A stretch of 64,000 nt of DNA from Tethya wilhelma (lineage: Eukaryota; Porifera; Demospongiae; Tethyida; Tethyidae): positions 182,148 through 246,147 of the forward strand of contig CAXIPT010000008.1 of assembly GCA_964030475.1 (NCBI GenBank). Reading direction: 5' to 3'. The notes under the pieces were generated by a model. The model did not search any database and was not told where the DNA came from. It was given only the letters and a program-made list of their open reading frames with translations. This document shows positions 38,352 to 50,451 of the stretch, one piece after another. Every line of letters begins with the position of its first letter. Position 1 is the first letter of the stretch. The position numbers and the translations under genes were made by a program.

Positions 38352-38619
38352 ATATACATATATCAGGGCCGGCAGAACCAGTCCGGTTGGTCCGGCGAAA
38401 ACCGGAACACTTTTTTACATGAAATCGGTTATGGTTGTCAACGTTTACTGGTAATGATCGTCAACGTTAGAAATTAGCTTCTGGAAATCGTGGCAGAGTC
38501 AGCAGCAAGAGCGTTCAAGTTATTATACGAGTAGTATACATTCCAGACACTGGTTGAAACAAAATCATAGTTACACTTTGGGAGCTCAGCTCAGACAAGG
38601 TAGTAACTTTAGAAATGGC
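37961..38619. other. Intergenic DNA with duplicated flank and microsatellite
   Basis: A (CA)n run lies at about 38316-38348. The last 93 bases before the N at 38620 repeat 38090-38182 with a few changes, so this edge of the gap is probably a redundant contig end. Confidence 0.6.
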
Positions 38620-38620
38620 N

Positions 38621-40280
38621 ATCTCCTGGAGAGGTACTAGCGGGGTGTTGAAGCTGATGGGGGTGGCCATTCTGTTGGTTGTGATGATGATGGTGGTGGT
38701 GGTTTTGCTGGTGTTGTTGCTGTTCGAATTGAAAGTCCAAATCTCCGTTCGAATACTGCATTTCGTTTCGAATGATACCTTCCATATCGCACTCAAAGTT
38801 TTGTCCACCTTGAAATAAATCCATGTCGATATCTTGCGGAAATCTTCCTCGCAAGTTGCCCGTCGCAGGCTCGGATCCCGATCTTGGTCGGGTGTCGGCT
38901 GACAGAGTGATGTGCAGAGGGTGCTGGCTTCTTGTTGGAGTGAAACAAGATGGTCTCGGCTGGTGTACGAGATATTCGTCATAGGCCGGTGGTGGGGGCA
39001 GTGATTCTGCCACATCTGTGTTCGAGAAGTACGTACTGCTCGAGTAGCCCGAAGAGTCGATGGGACCGTTGAACGTGAATACGGGGTGCGGGCTTTTTGT
39101 TAGCGGGGGAGGTCGAGGGGAGTTGAGAGAGGATAGGGACGAGGAGCTGCCCATGTGGTCTCGAGAGGAACGAAGGTTCAACTGAGCGAGCATGTCCACA
39201 CAGGTGCCTGGATCTCCGATGTCAGGGTAGTGCGTGTCGCTGTCGAGCAACGAAGAGTTAGAGCCACTGAAAACGTTGGCACCTTGTTGATCGAGACCTG
39301 GTGGAGAGATGAGGGGAGACACGGGAGTTACATTTCGGCTGTTTCTTTGTAAGATGGGCGACTGCATCGCCGGTGAGTAACATGGGGAGAGGTCCGAGCC
39401 CGTAGGAGAGGGACACGAGGGATTGGGACTCCACGGAGGCTGGAGAAGTGGGGGAGGGGTCATTGTCGGACTGGCACATGGACTGGCGAGTAAATTGTCC
39501 TGCGAAGAAGATCCCTTGACCTTCTTGATCTTTCCTTTGCTCTTCTTGCGATTTTTAGGCGACGGAGCGTTGGTATTGTCTACTGAATGTGACCGACTTC
39601 GGCGGCTCGTCTTGCCTGACTTGGCATCGAGATTCACTGTCCACCAACTACTTTTCCCCGACGTGTCATTTTGTACCTTTACAAACCGACTGTGTAGGGA
39701 TAGGTTGTGCCTGACAGAGTTCTGTGTGATGTGTGCGTTGTGAGATGACGCATACAAGTTAATGAAGATACAGAATTTAAATTAGTAACTCATTACAGCT
39801 TAATTTGCACTACCAGTGGTCAAGTTTGTCTTTCTGATGACACACCTACAAACAAAACTTGACTTGACACAGTCACACACTCACCTTCCAACCAGCAGTT
39901 GAGGGGCTGTTGGCTTTGTCAGAGAAGTAAGGCACATTCTTCACAATCCACTCGTAGATTTCTGCTAGTGTAAGCCTTTTTTCAGGCGAGGACAAAATGG
40001 CCTGCGTGATTAGCTCAGCATACGACATATTGCCCCAGGCATTTCTCATCTTCTGTTTGCTTGGCTCCGATTTAGGCTGTGGAGGTAGAGGAGACTCGCA
40101 TTCTGGCGTCTCTGGCTTGATGACAGCGGGGCCTTGTTGGTCAGAGCCTTCTATGCCCATTTGCGCTGGGTCTGGTAGCGGCCATGTACTTGACCTTGAA
40201 CGAGCGCTCTCTCTGTCCAGTCTCTCGAAGTGATATTCCATCAGAGGATTGGGGAGTATTTTCGTGCCATCCATCTCCAT
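38621..40280 (-). CDS. FOXO: FOXO forkhead transcription factor (3' end lost in gap)
   Basis: Two exons: 40280-39885 (from ATG) and 39721-38621, joined in phase 0 at the conserved [16 protein letters not shown] position of the forkhead. The 499 residues seen include an N-terminal AKT/14-3-3 site ([10 protein letters not shown], Thr32), the forkhead domain (about 80-175), and a second AKT site with adjoining NLS ([10 protein letters not shown], Ser178). A Ser/Pro-rich region follows, then a C-terminal acidic element ([13 protein letters not shown]...LDFQF) like the FOXO CR3 activation motif. FOXO proteins bind target promoters in the nucleus and are exported after AKT phosphorylation downstream of insulin/PI3K. 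No third AKT site is evident. A frame with GTG lies upstream at 40304 behind a TAA, and TTTTCAG there could be an acceptor for a 5' exon. The frame runs into the N at 38620 without a stop, after a Gln/His-rich run. Confidence 0.9.
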
Positions 40281-40839
40281 AACGACTTGCTCTGGAATCC
40301 TCACTCTCTGAAAAGTTTACTATACTTTCTTGTGAGTGTTTGGGGTTTACAACCGTAGCAGAGCTTCAGCACTTTTATATACTAGTAGATACAGCTCAGA
40401 TCTTCCCAAAAGAGTGTTAAATGGCGACTACTTCAATATTTCTACTTCTTTGGCTTGTTAAGAGATTCTTGTCCTGTCACCAAGGAGTGTCTTGCACACA
40501 GTGTTGCTACACCCTCGCATAAACTAGCTCCAATAGTCAACACTATAAATTCTTGTGAGAGTGTCGCATCAGCAGAAAATGAAAAGTAGACGTTTTTTAG
40601 CGAGTCCACTCACACAAAAGTCGACTTTACTTAGTAACTGGGCCTTTTTCTAGTGTCACACTACTTGCATCAGTAAGAAAAGGGTCATTAAACACTTCAG
40701 AGACCACACTAAAACTTCTTTTCCTGTATGTAGTCTATAGTAATGACGTCATTTGTCTAAGTGGGCTGATATTAAAATTGACGAAATTAGTTAGTCTGCT
40801 ATAATTAGCAGGAGCGTCCTCTTTTTGTGTGTGTCAAGG
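40281..40839. promoter_or_regulatory. Putative bidirectional promoter between FOXO and PARP
   Basis: The first recognised FOXO codon (minus) and the PARP start codon (plus) are about 560 bp apart and point away from each other. No TATA box or known operator was identified with confidence. A shared promoter is an inference from geometry and would be wrong if FOXO has an upstream exon. Confidence 0.4.
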
Positions 40840-42176
40840 ATGTCCCGAAGGTCCACGAGGAAGAGGGGTGAGTCCTAAGAAAGATTTGAGCTCCTCTGTA
40901 CGCATACACTGTCCTGCAGCTTGTGCAGCGCTGTCATTTCAATCACTAATATTTTCATGAGTTCTAAACATAAACATGGTCCATTTATATTTATAGTTAG
41001 CCTCAATTGATACCGGATGTACTCTATTAATATTTTTTAGGTGAGTTCCCAACAGGAACTCACATGTAGTGGCCCAACAATGGTAATTGCTTTGTTTGTA
41101 TACATCACCTAGGAGATATATTTATAGCTTCATAACAATCTGAACGGTGGAAAATACACGCATACAACCCCCATTTGACTAACCGCCCCCCTAATTTTAA
41201 TACAATAACCAGGTCCCCCTGCAGCTGCTTCATTGGAGAGTGTCGAGGATGAATCGTCCTCAAGTAGCAGTCGGCCGAAACGTTCTCGCAAGTCCCCTCG
41301 TTCTTCGGTGGTGTGGGAGTGGGAGGGTGACGGGGGAACGTGGAACACGTATGATGCCTCTCTCTCGCAGAAGCTCACCGATGCTCTTGTTAAAGGAGAT
41401 AAAGACATCGCCTTACAAGTGGCTAGTGGAGTTAAGATGAACGTACGCTTTAGCAGCATGACGCAGATGAACGTTCGCACAGGTTGGCAAAGAAACGTGA
41501 GATGCGTTCCTGGAAGTGGGTCATCACGCAGCTCGGCCAGTGGTGTTTGGGAGTGGGAAGACGAGCATAATAAATGGAATGCCTACTCTCCAACCATTCA
41601 GAGACTTTTGGAAGCCTGTGAATTGTGTAGCGTTAAAGAGATAGAGATTGAGGCAGCTGGTAGGAACTATAAGATTGAACTGAGCAACAAGAAACAGGTA
41701 AACGTTGATACGAACGTCGAGAGGAAAGTTCGTCAGAGTAAGGGTGGAGGAGAAGATGAAGAGGTGGAGCTCGATAATGGTGATGATGTCGCTAGTGATA
41801 CTAAAAATAGCTCAAGTAAGTTGCAGACTGTACTTTCTATCACTAACATTTGGTTATATGATGTACAAGCATGTATACCCCCTTGTGCTTATAGAGTTCA
41901 ATTAATCTTTCGACATAAGCCTTGACACTTATTGCCATGGCAACTGTATTTTTTGCTTAACCCCTGCTTTGTAAACAAAGTTTCTACACGAATCTACTTG
42001 TAGAGTAAATACTGCCACTAAACAGGGTGTCTTTCTCTAGTTTCTTTAGCTCTGAACTCCCCTTCAAGTGTTTCTATGTTTGTATTACTTGATGTAGCTT
42101 AGCACAAACATTATGTTTGGGCTAAACTCTTCCATAATGTGTGTGTGTGGGCTTAAGTGCATGCATGTGTGTGCAC

Positions 42177-42224
<48 letters not shown>

Positions 42225-45200
42225 TGTATTGAATCCAGGAAGTTGTAATACTAAGTGTGTAACGCACTCAACTAACAGTTTGTCTCTGTGAAAACTAAAC
42301 AGAGTGGGATGAGTACTTACGTTCCAGTGAATCATTGTTCGTTTGAATGTTAGTACATGTACATTGTGCGTGCTTGAGTGTGCATGCATGTGTGCGTGTG
42401 TATGTGTGTGTATGTGAGAGTGTGTGTGTGTGTTACTCACAGCTCACATTGTAGTTAAACAATCTATGTCCATTTGATGCTCACCTTAAAGCGTATTAGT
42501 TAATTACGAACGACCATGTATCTGCGTACTTTACACATGGGTGGTCCACAGATCTAACCATAATATTATGTAGTTTAAATTACCCACATCAAAGGGAAAT
42601 CAGAGGAGTGGGGAAGCCAGAGACACTTAATCCTTCTTTCTGGGCGTTTTGACTGCATAGTAATACTTGCACAATAACCGCTACCATTTGTGGCGTATGT
42701 ACTGATTCGTGTATTGTGCTCGGTGAGAATTTCGAACTCAAAAATCAAATGTTAACCAGTTTATAATGAAGCTATTTCATATTTTTATGATTGACAAAGC
42801 ATTCTGGGCTATAGCTCAGATATTGTACAATTAATTGCTACTGAATGTGCTAATACCGTACAAGTGTGCACGTGGTTATAATACTATTATAATTATATGC
42901 ACCATTGTAATAAAACTATCTGCCTATTTGATGAATGTTTTGCATATTGCATGATATTTATATGTCAGATTAGGAATATTGGTCGTATTGCAACCATCTC
43001 GGCTCGTGTTCTCTAACTCCCACTCATACCATGCCTGTGTGAAGCCATAACAATGTCTCCGACCACAATAATTAGTTACATACGCTCATCAATAATTCCA
43101 CCTCCTACAAATATGCCTATATAATAGTATACTTCTTTTGTTCACTCAAAGCTAATACATTGTAAAACCTTTTTTTCGTCTTTTTGACGTATCATGTATG
43201 TCTGGAGCCCTCCTTGCTTAAGTGCATCTACATGTAACCTGACTCCTTTATTGAGGGCATACTGTGAATGTGCCAGGGTATTCCCACCCAGCCCCTTGAC
43301 TGACTGGGGGTTAAAGGTCACGTGACAATGTGTGAGATAAGACAATGTCATGGTATGATGATGTCAGCTTGCTTCCATGTATTCTCTGATCTAATTAGCT
43401 ATCAGAGATTAGCAGGTAAAACCTTGCAGGAGTTGGTCAAGCATTTCCCAATCAGAGACTCACAAATACTTTGGTGTGGTGATTATGTCATGATGTAATG
43501 CTCTGCTCCATGCCAACAAGACAACATTTCACCCGGATGTGCGCCTGCTCACTTTCAAAATGTGCCCCACCAAATCCTAATCCCAGACCACCTCCCTGAG
43601 TTAGTCTCTCTTTCTGTGCGTGTGTTAAACTGCGAGGCTCTATGACCTAGCTAAAAGGACATTCCTCATAAATTGTGCTGCCCTTTGTATTAAGTATCAC
43701 ATGTTGCATGCTCTATGTACTCTTGTATTGTGCTGCACTGTGATGTGTGTTCATTGGGAGATACCATACATGGTAATGTTTGCAGTGGAAGTGTGTGTGT
43801 TGGCATTTTTTCACCCTTCATTGAGTTTTGTGCATTGGAGTGTGTATGTGAGGCATATGGTGCAATGATTTTTTTGAAGTGTTTGCTTATTTGCATACTT
43901 TGGTATAAAACTGGTGTCACTTCTATCAGCACACAATGGTTCCACACACCCACACATAACTGCACTCCATGTGGCGGCCACGATAATGTATTCCAACATT
44001 TATTACCCCCCGTTGTGAATCCATATTTGAGTCTAAAGACCAATGGGCCAAAATGGAAGCAATGAACTGCAGTTGTCTGTATTGAGATGAGAAAGTATTG
44101 ATTTTATACACCACTGAGAGTATGTTATTGTACATGCTACAGTGAGTGTGTGTGTACGTTAGCTAACTGGTTGTATAATGTTACCATGGCAACATAAGCT
44201 GCAGGTGGTATGAACTTCAGGTGTCTTCCTAGTGAGGAAATGTGCACCTTTAACCACTCATCCACTGAAACCAGTTTTCTTTCCTTTAACAGATAAAATA
44301 GTTGAGAGTTTCCTTAAGATTTTTTTTTTGTCCAGCTTATCTTGAAAGATTTAGCTACTATACTAGCTACAAATGGCCTGATCACATTTTATCCTCGTTC
44401 CCAGGCTCCTCCTTCGCAAATATTCTCTTTGAAAATAAATTTGGAATCTCTAGCTACGAAGCTAACTGCATTTCTCATTACGAGACCTTTTGATATTAAA
44501 TAATATCCTAGTTTAGTTTTCCTGGATTTGCCCAGCTCTCTTTGATACTGAAGCCACAATCTAATTTGGTAGCCACTGTTGGCAACGTTCGCCTCAACAC
44601 TTGAAACGTTTCCCAGGTTCCTCTTAATTTCCTAGCCAGTGGCGTGGACCTAATGCAGTCTCTAGTTGGCAACTGAAGTGGCTTGAAGTCAGCGGATAGG
44701 TATTTTGAGTGTATGGTACATGTGACAGGGGATGATGTCATTTTGAAATGAGATATGGTGTGTTAGCACATGGTGTGGGTGAGTTCAGCACTGGTGTCTT
44801 GGTGTGGGTGTGCTTGGGGTTAAAGTTCAAATTTATGACATCATACTATTATACAGATGAGCATAACTATAATATGTGGTCTAGCCTACTGGGTCAATGC
44901 CTGTGTACTCAAGGGATTAAGAGTATCTCCTGTATACTTGTCTCCGTGCTTATCTTTGTGCACAAATGTACTATAAAGTATAGCACATGCAGCCGTGCAT
45001 GCATGACCACCTGTTCTATTCTAAACTTATATATCCTTCATACCACCTGCAATGTTCTGAACTTCTTGAACTGTGTGATCTTCGCGGTTGAATGCTTCAT
45101 AATCAGACTGGTCAGGTCAAGCAGTGATGTCACATTCTGCTACTCTCACCTCTAGTTAATAATATAATTGTCCCACACTACACAGAATATTGTGTGTGCT

Positions 45201-47195
45201 ACAGCCTCATCGTTCTACAGGCTCTAATCATTACAGAGATCGATCGATTTTGAGTTACCATACCTTCATTACAGATGACTGTAAGATTCTCCGTAGCAAC
45301 CAAGGATGCAAATTAAAAAAAATCTTTCTCCCTTTTTTGTTCCTCTTTGATCCCATTTGTTTCGCCAATCAACTACACACTCTGAAACTAACTTCTACTA
45401 CTGTTACCATGGTTACACACTCCTGGAATTGAAACTTTGGAGTTTGATTCAGGAATTTGTGTAGTTTCATTTATGAGCCGACATAATTTATAGGTACATA
45501 TGTTTATACATACACCTTAGTGTATATTCCACTAGTATACTACATAGCTTGCATGGACACACGCACGCACGCACGCACGCACGCACACACATACATACGC
45601 ATGCACGTACACATGTACACATGCACACACACACACATGCACACACATACGTACGTCAATCAGTGAAGAGAGAAATGTAGGGTCCCTGGGACCGCGTATG
45701 GAGTATTATCAGCCTAAGTGTCAAATTGTAATAATTACTTGTGATTGTACGACAGTTGTGCCACACAAAGCAAAACACGCATAATTCACAGGCATCATTC
45801 CTGGAATTGTGTTTAGATTTGCGAGGTTGTTTGTGAAACAGTGCTAAGTGGGACATTTGCTAGCCAAGACATCCATCGCTCCTTTCTCTTCCCAACGTGT
45901 ACGTGTGTGTGTGTCCCGCGTTTTCAGTTTTGAGTATCAGTCTACAGTATTAAGCCTTGGTCATTCTAGCTAACTCGATTTCATTTTGCACTTTTTCCAT
46001 CTTGTATGTATAGTTTTTATCATTGTATTCAGAGTTAGATCTAGAGGGATTTTAGGAGACATATGTCTCTCTGGATAGACCATATAGCTCCATTGAAGTT
46101 CATTTTCTTGTGTACATAATATAAATGAAGGGACCTCCCAACTTTAATGTGCTAGATCTAACACTGGTTCTATTGTTTACATAATGATTGTGAACTACTT
46201 TGGATGTAACAATTACACTATACACTGGTGCGCTGTTGACTAGTGTTTGCTCTATTGTTATGCTAATGCTAATGGCCCTGATTGTGTTCTTACACACATG
46301 CACACACATACGTACGTCAATCAGTGAAGAGAGAAATGTAGGGTCCCTGGGACCGCGTATGGAGTATTATCAGCCTAAGTGTCAAATTGTAATAATTACT
46401 TGTGATTGTACGACAGTTGTGCCACACAAAGCAAAACACGCATAATTCACAGGCATCATTCCTGGAATTGTGTTTAGATTTGCGAGGTTGTTTGTGAAAC
46501 AGTGCTAAGTGGGACATTTGCTAGCCAAGACATCCATCGCTCCTTTCTCTTCCCAACGTGTACGTGTGTGTGTGTCCCGCGTTTTCAGTTTTGAGTATCA
46601 GTCTACAGTATTAAGCCTTGGTCATTCTAGCTAACTCGATTTCATTTTGCACTTTTTCCATCTTGTATGTATAGTTTTTATCATTGTATTCAGAGTTAGA
46701 TCTAGAGGGATTTTAGGAGACATATGTCTCTCTGGATAGACCATATAGCTCCATTGAAGTTCATTTTCTTGTGTACATAATATAAATGAAGGGACCTCCC
46801 AACTTTAATGTGCTAGATCTAACACTGGTTCTATTGTTTACATAATGATTGTGAACTACTTTGGATGTAACAATTACACTATACACTGGTGCGCTGTTGA
46901 CTAGTGTTTGCTCTATTGTTATGCTAATGCTAATGGCCCTGATTGTGTTCTCTTGTCAAGGCTTATCCCTGTTTCTTGTACAGGGAATCCTTTCTCTAAC
47001 CTATCAACTCCACGTATATAGTTGTGAGTACTGAGCAGTTGATTCAGTTGCAAAATCTTAGCTATGTAGGAGAGAATGTGGATAGCTAGCTGACAGCTGT
47101 TTTAGATGTATGTACAAAGTGCCAGACTTGTTTTTACCAAAAATTGAACAAGAATTGCCAAGCAACCGAGAGCTATAGGTCCATGAATTTGTGAA

Positions 47196-47254
<59 letters not shown>

Positions 47255-50200
47255 ACAGCAGTTCCAGCTACCACCAAAAGGAGCAGCTCGACAGCTAAAA
47301 CAAGAAAGAAGAAGAAGGCAGCTGCATCAGCTTCTGTTGCTGAAGAAGAAGAGGATGATCCTTTGGAAGGAACCAGCAGCTCATCAGGGCCAATTGAGAC
47401 AACTGACAGTAAGATAAATTTGTTCTAAATTGATATTAAGTGGCTTTTGTTGTATATTAATTGACATCTCCATTAAAATTTTATTCCTAGAGCAACTTCA
47501 GCCTGTAGTCTCCCTTATGTAGCATAATCTTAAGTGCCTGATTCTGTATATGGGCACACTGAGGCTTGTGTTTCTTGTGCATTGTGGCATCTGTACAAAT
47601 CGATTTGTACGTGATTTTCTAAACGAGGGGAGAGTCTTCTCTCCTCCACTGTTCGGTGCACGGTTCAACGTATGTACCGTGTATACTCGTGATGGTATTT
47701 CTTGGGTCGGACAAAGGGTGTGTCCGTGTAGCTGCTTGTAGTTGAGCAAGCCCACTAGCAAACCGACATCATTTTGTGCTACGTATATACATCATATTTA
47801 TCTAACTATTTATGCGCACATCCCATAATCGAATTGAACCCAGCTGCTGGTGCACGTGGACTCTATGTACCGAGTGTCCCCACCCTTTGTCATACTCTCC
47901 TTTGCTGTACTACCATGTACACAGTATAGTAAGCCTCGACCATTATTATCCATTGATCTATTTAAAGGAAAACTTTTGAATTTTTATCAGGCTGATAGAT
48001 AAACTAATGCATCGAATTTATCCTCCCAACAAGTTATATTATGAATTTTCTTTTTTTCCTGGGGAGTTTTTTTTCTTTTACCCAAAGCACGTCAGATTTC
48101 CTTCCATTTGGGTTGGTTGTTTACTACTTTCTAAAGGTGACATGCTGAAGTCAAAACAAGACATTAAATATGCTTATGTGTCACCCAGGATTTGGTTTGT
48201 AATGTTATTCATTGACCTCCACTACCTGCTTTAGACCCTGTTCTCTTCAATCCCATAACATTTGTTTGTTTTGTTTCACTCTGTCATGTGCAGGTCACGT
48301 GATTGTCACAAATAAGGGGAAAGTCCCTGTTGATTATGAGTGCACTCAGAAGATTGGTAAAGTAAGAAGAAAAAAAAATAATGCAAAGCAAGTTTTTCCC
48401 CTGTATTGAAATATTACCATATAGCGGGAAAGTTTTGCGAGGTTTAACTTTCGGGGTTTTCATGGATTACGATCCATCGGCAAAAGTTTTTATCTGCAAA
48501 ATTCTGCATAATGTAAATATGTATGGGCATCACAACGCTCATCCATAAAAGTTAAAACAAATAAACCTTTGATGAGAGATATCAGCATTCAGTTGACATA
48601 TCTGCAAAAGTTAAGACGCTGTAAAACTTCCCCACTATACGGTAGTTTATATCAGCTAGCACAATGATCTTGACCTTTTTACCCCCTCTAGGCACATGTG
48701 TATTGTGAGAGTGGTGAATACTGGGATGCTATGCTCAACCAGACAAACCTGAAGAACAACAATAACAAGTTTTACATCCTCCAACTCTTGGAGGATAACT
48801 CCTCGTCCAAATACAGCGTCTGGTTCAGATGGGGGCGGGGTAAGTGTATGCATGTGGCCACACCCACTTAACCATACAAATGTTAATTAAAAAATCCTAT
48901 ATATGTCATTTTTTAATGGTCATAAGCATTTTAATAGACCATAAGTATTATCAAGATAATAATAATACTTATGACTATTAAAAAATTGATATATTTATAT
49001 TATAACCTCTTGGTATTTTAATAAGTCAGTTACAAATGTTTGAGTTTATTGTGCAAACTTATCTAAATGTAGCCATGTGTTCCATTGTGTACCTTGCACT
49101 CTTAGGGTACAGCACCGTTTTCCTTGTCTAGAAGTATAAGCATTGCTGCACGTAAGTAAGTAACGTGGGTTTCATAGAACATATGATGATGCCAGAATAA
49201 TCGTCTAGGCTCGAGTCATATAAGAACTGTTTGTATTATAGAAATCATCACTTCACGTGTCGAACTTTGCAAGCTTTGTCTTGTGTGTTGAGTTATGACT
49301 TTGACTTATCCTTTTTGTCGTGACGTATATAGCTCCTAGCTAAACCACACTCTCCTGAATCTATCCTAAGCTGTTTGAATCAACGATTCTCGCTAACGCT
49401 GTCGTCGTGTGTCCATGGCAAAGTGTTCCTGTGTGTGCTGTCTGTGGTTTGAGATCATTAGCTGGTTTATCAACATCCTTATCATTCCACGGCGTGTTAT
49501 ACGCAAACACTGCATACCTGTATATTCAGTGCCAGCTGTTATTGATTAACGTTAACGAGTGTTGCCCCCAGTTATATAGTTTGTTTATTTAATCCTAGCA
49601 CTTGTGTGCGATTTACAGTAGATCGGGATATTTTTTTGCAATTGAAAATTATTATTGAAGTTTTATTCATATTTGTGGTTGGACATGATTTATTTACAAC
49701 AGATTCGTGTCAAATATTTGCGTGTTTATAATTGTCATAAACAAAACTTCACTTGAGAATTTCCCAAGGATAAAAATATTTTGTGATGTATATTTTTATA
49801 GTTGAGCACAAGACGTGTGTATAATATTATAAAAAATAAAGATATACTTGTATATGAGGTATATGGCAATGATAGTTGTCATAGCGATATTGTGAGTGTG
49901 TGTGTGTGTCTTCAGTTTGTGGTATATCACCACTGCTTTCACTATGGTAACACTTGTAGTCGGCAAGACTGGTCAGCATATGTTCACCTCGTGCGGTTCA
50001 GACTTGGAGCAAGCCAAACAACTCTTTAAAAAGAAGTAAAAAAAAATTCTACTCTCTCTCATTCTCTAACCTCTATTCTCTCTACAATATTCTTAAATGC
50101 AAATATTGCTGAGTCGTTTATTTTTTGATTGATTGTCTGTTTGTTTTTTGTTCTTTCAGGTTTTACGATAAGACGGTCAATGATTGGGATGATAGAGATT

Positions 50201-50395
50201 CATTTGTGAAACACGCTGGAAAGTATGACCTCCTTGCTATGGACTACGAACCCAAAGTATGTTCATACATAGTTGCATTTTATACTCTGTGTGTGTGTGG
50301 CTTTGTAATACTAGTAAGTTATTATAGACTGAGAGGAACTGAGTAGGTAGAACCAAAAAGAAGGCAGCCAATATTCTTGTGTGTGTGTGTGTGGT

Positions 50396-50451
<56 letters not shown>

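Noticed and set aside
41130..41480. Minus-strand ORF over the PARP WWE exon
   Set aside because: Antisense shadow of a spliced, domain-bearing plus-strand exon.
43690..44065. Overlapping ORFs of about 117 codons on both strands in PARP intron 2
   Set aside because: No domain, no splice-consistent partner, biased composition; nothing beyond chance.
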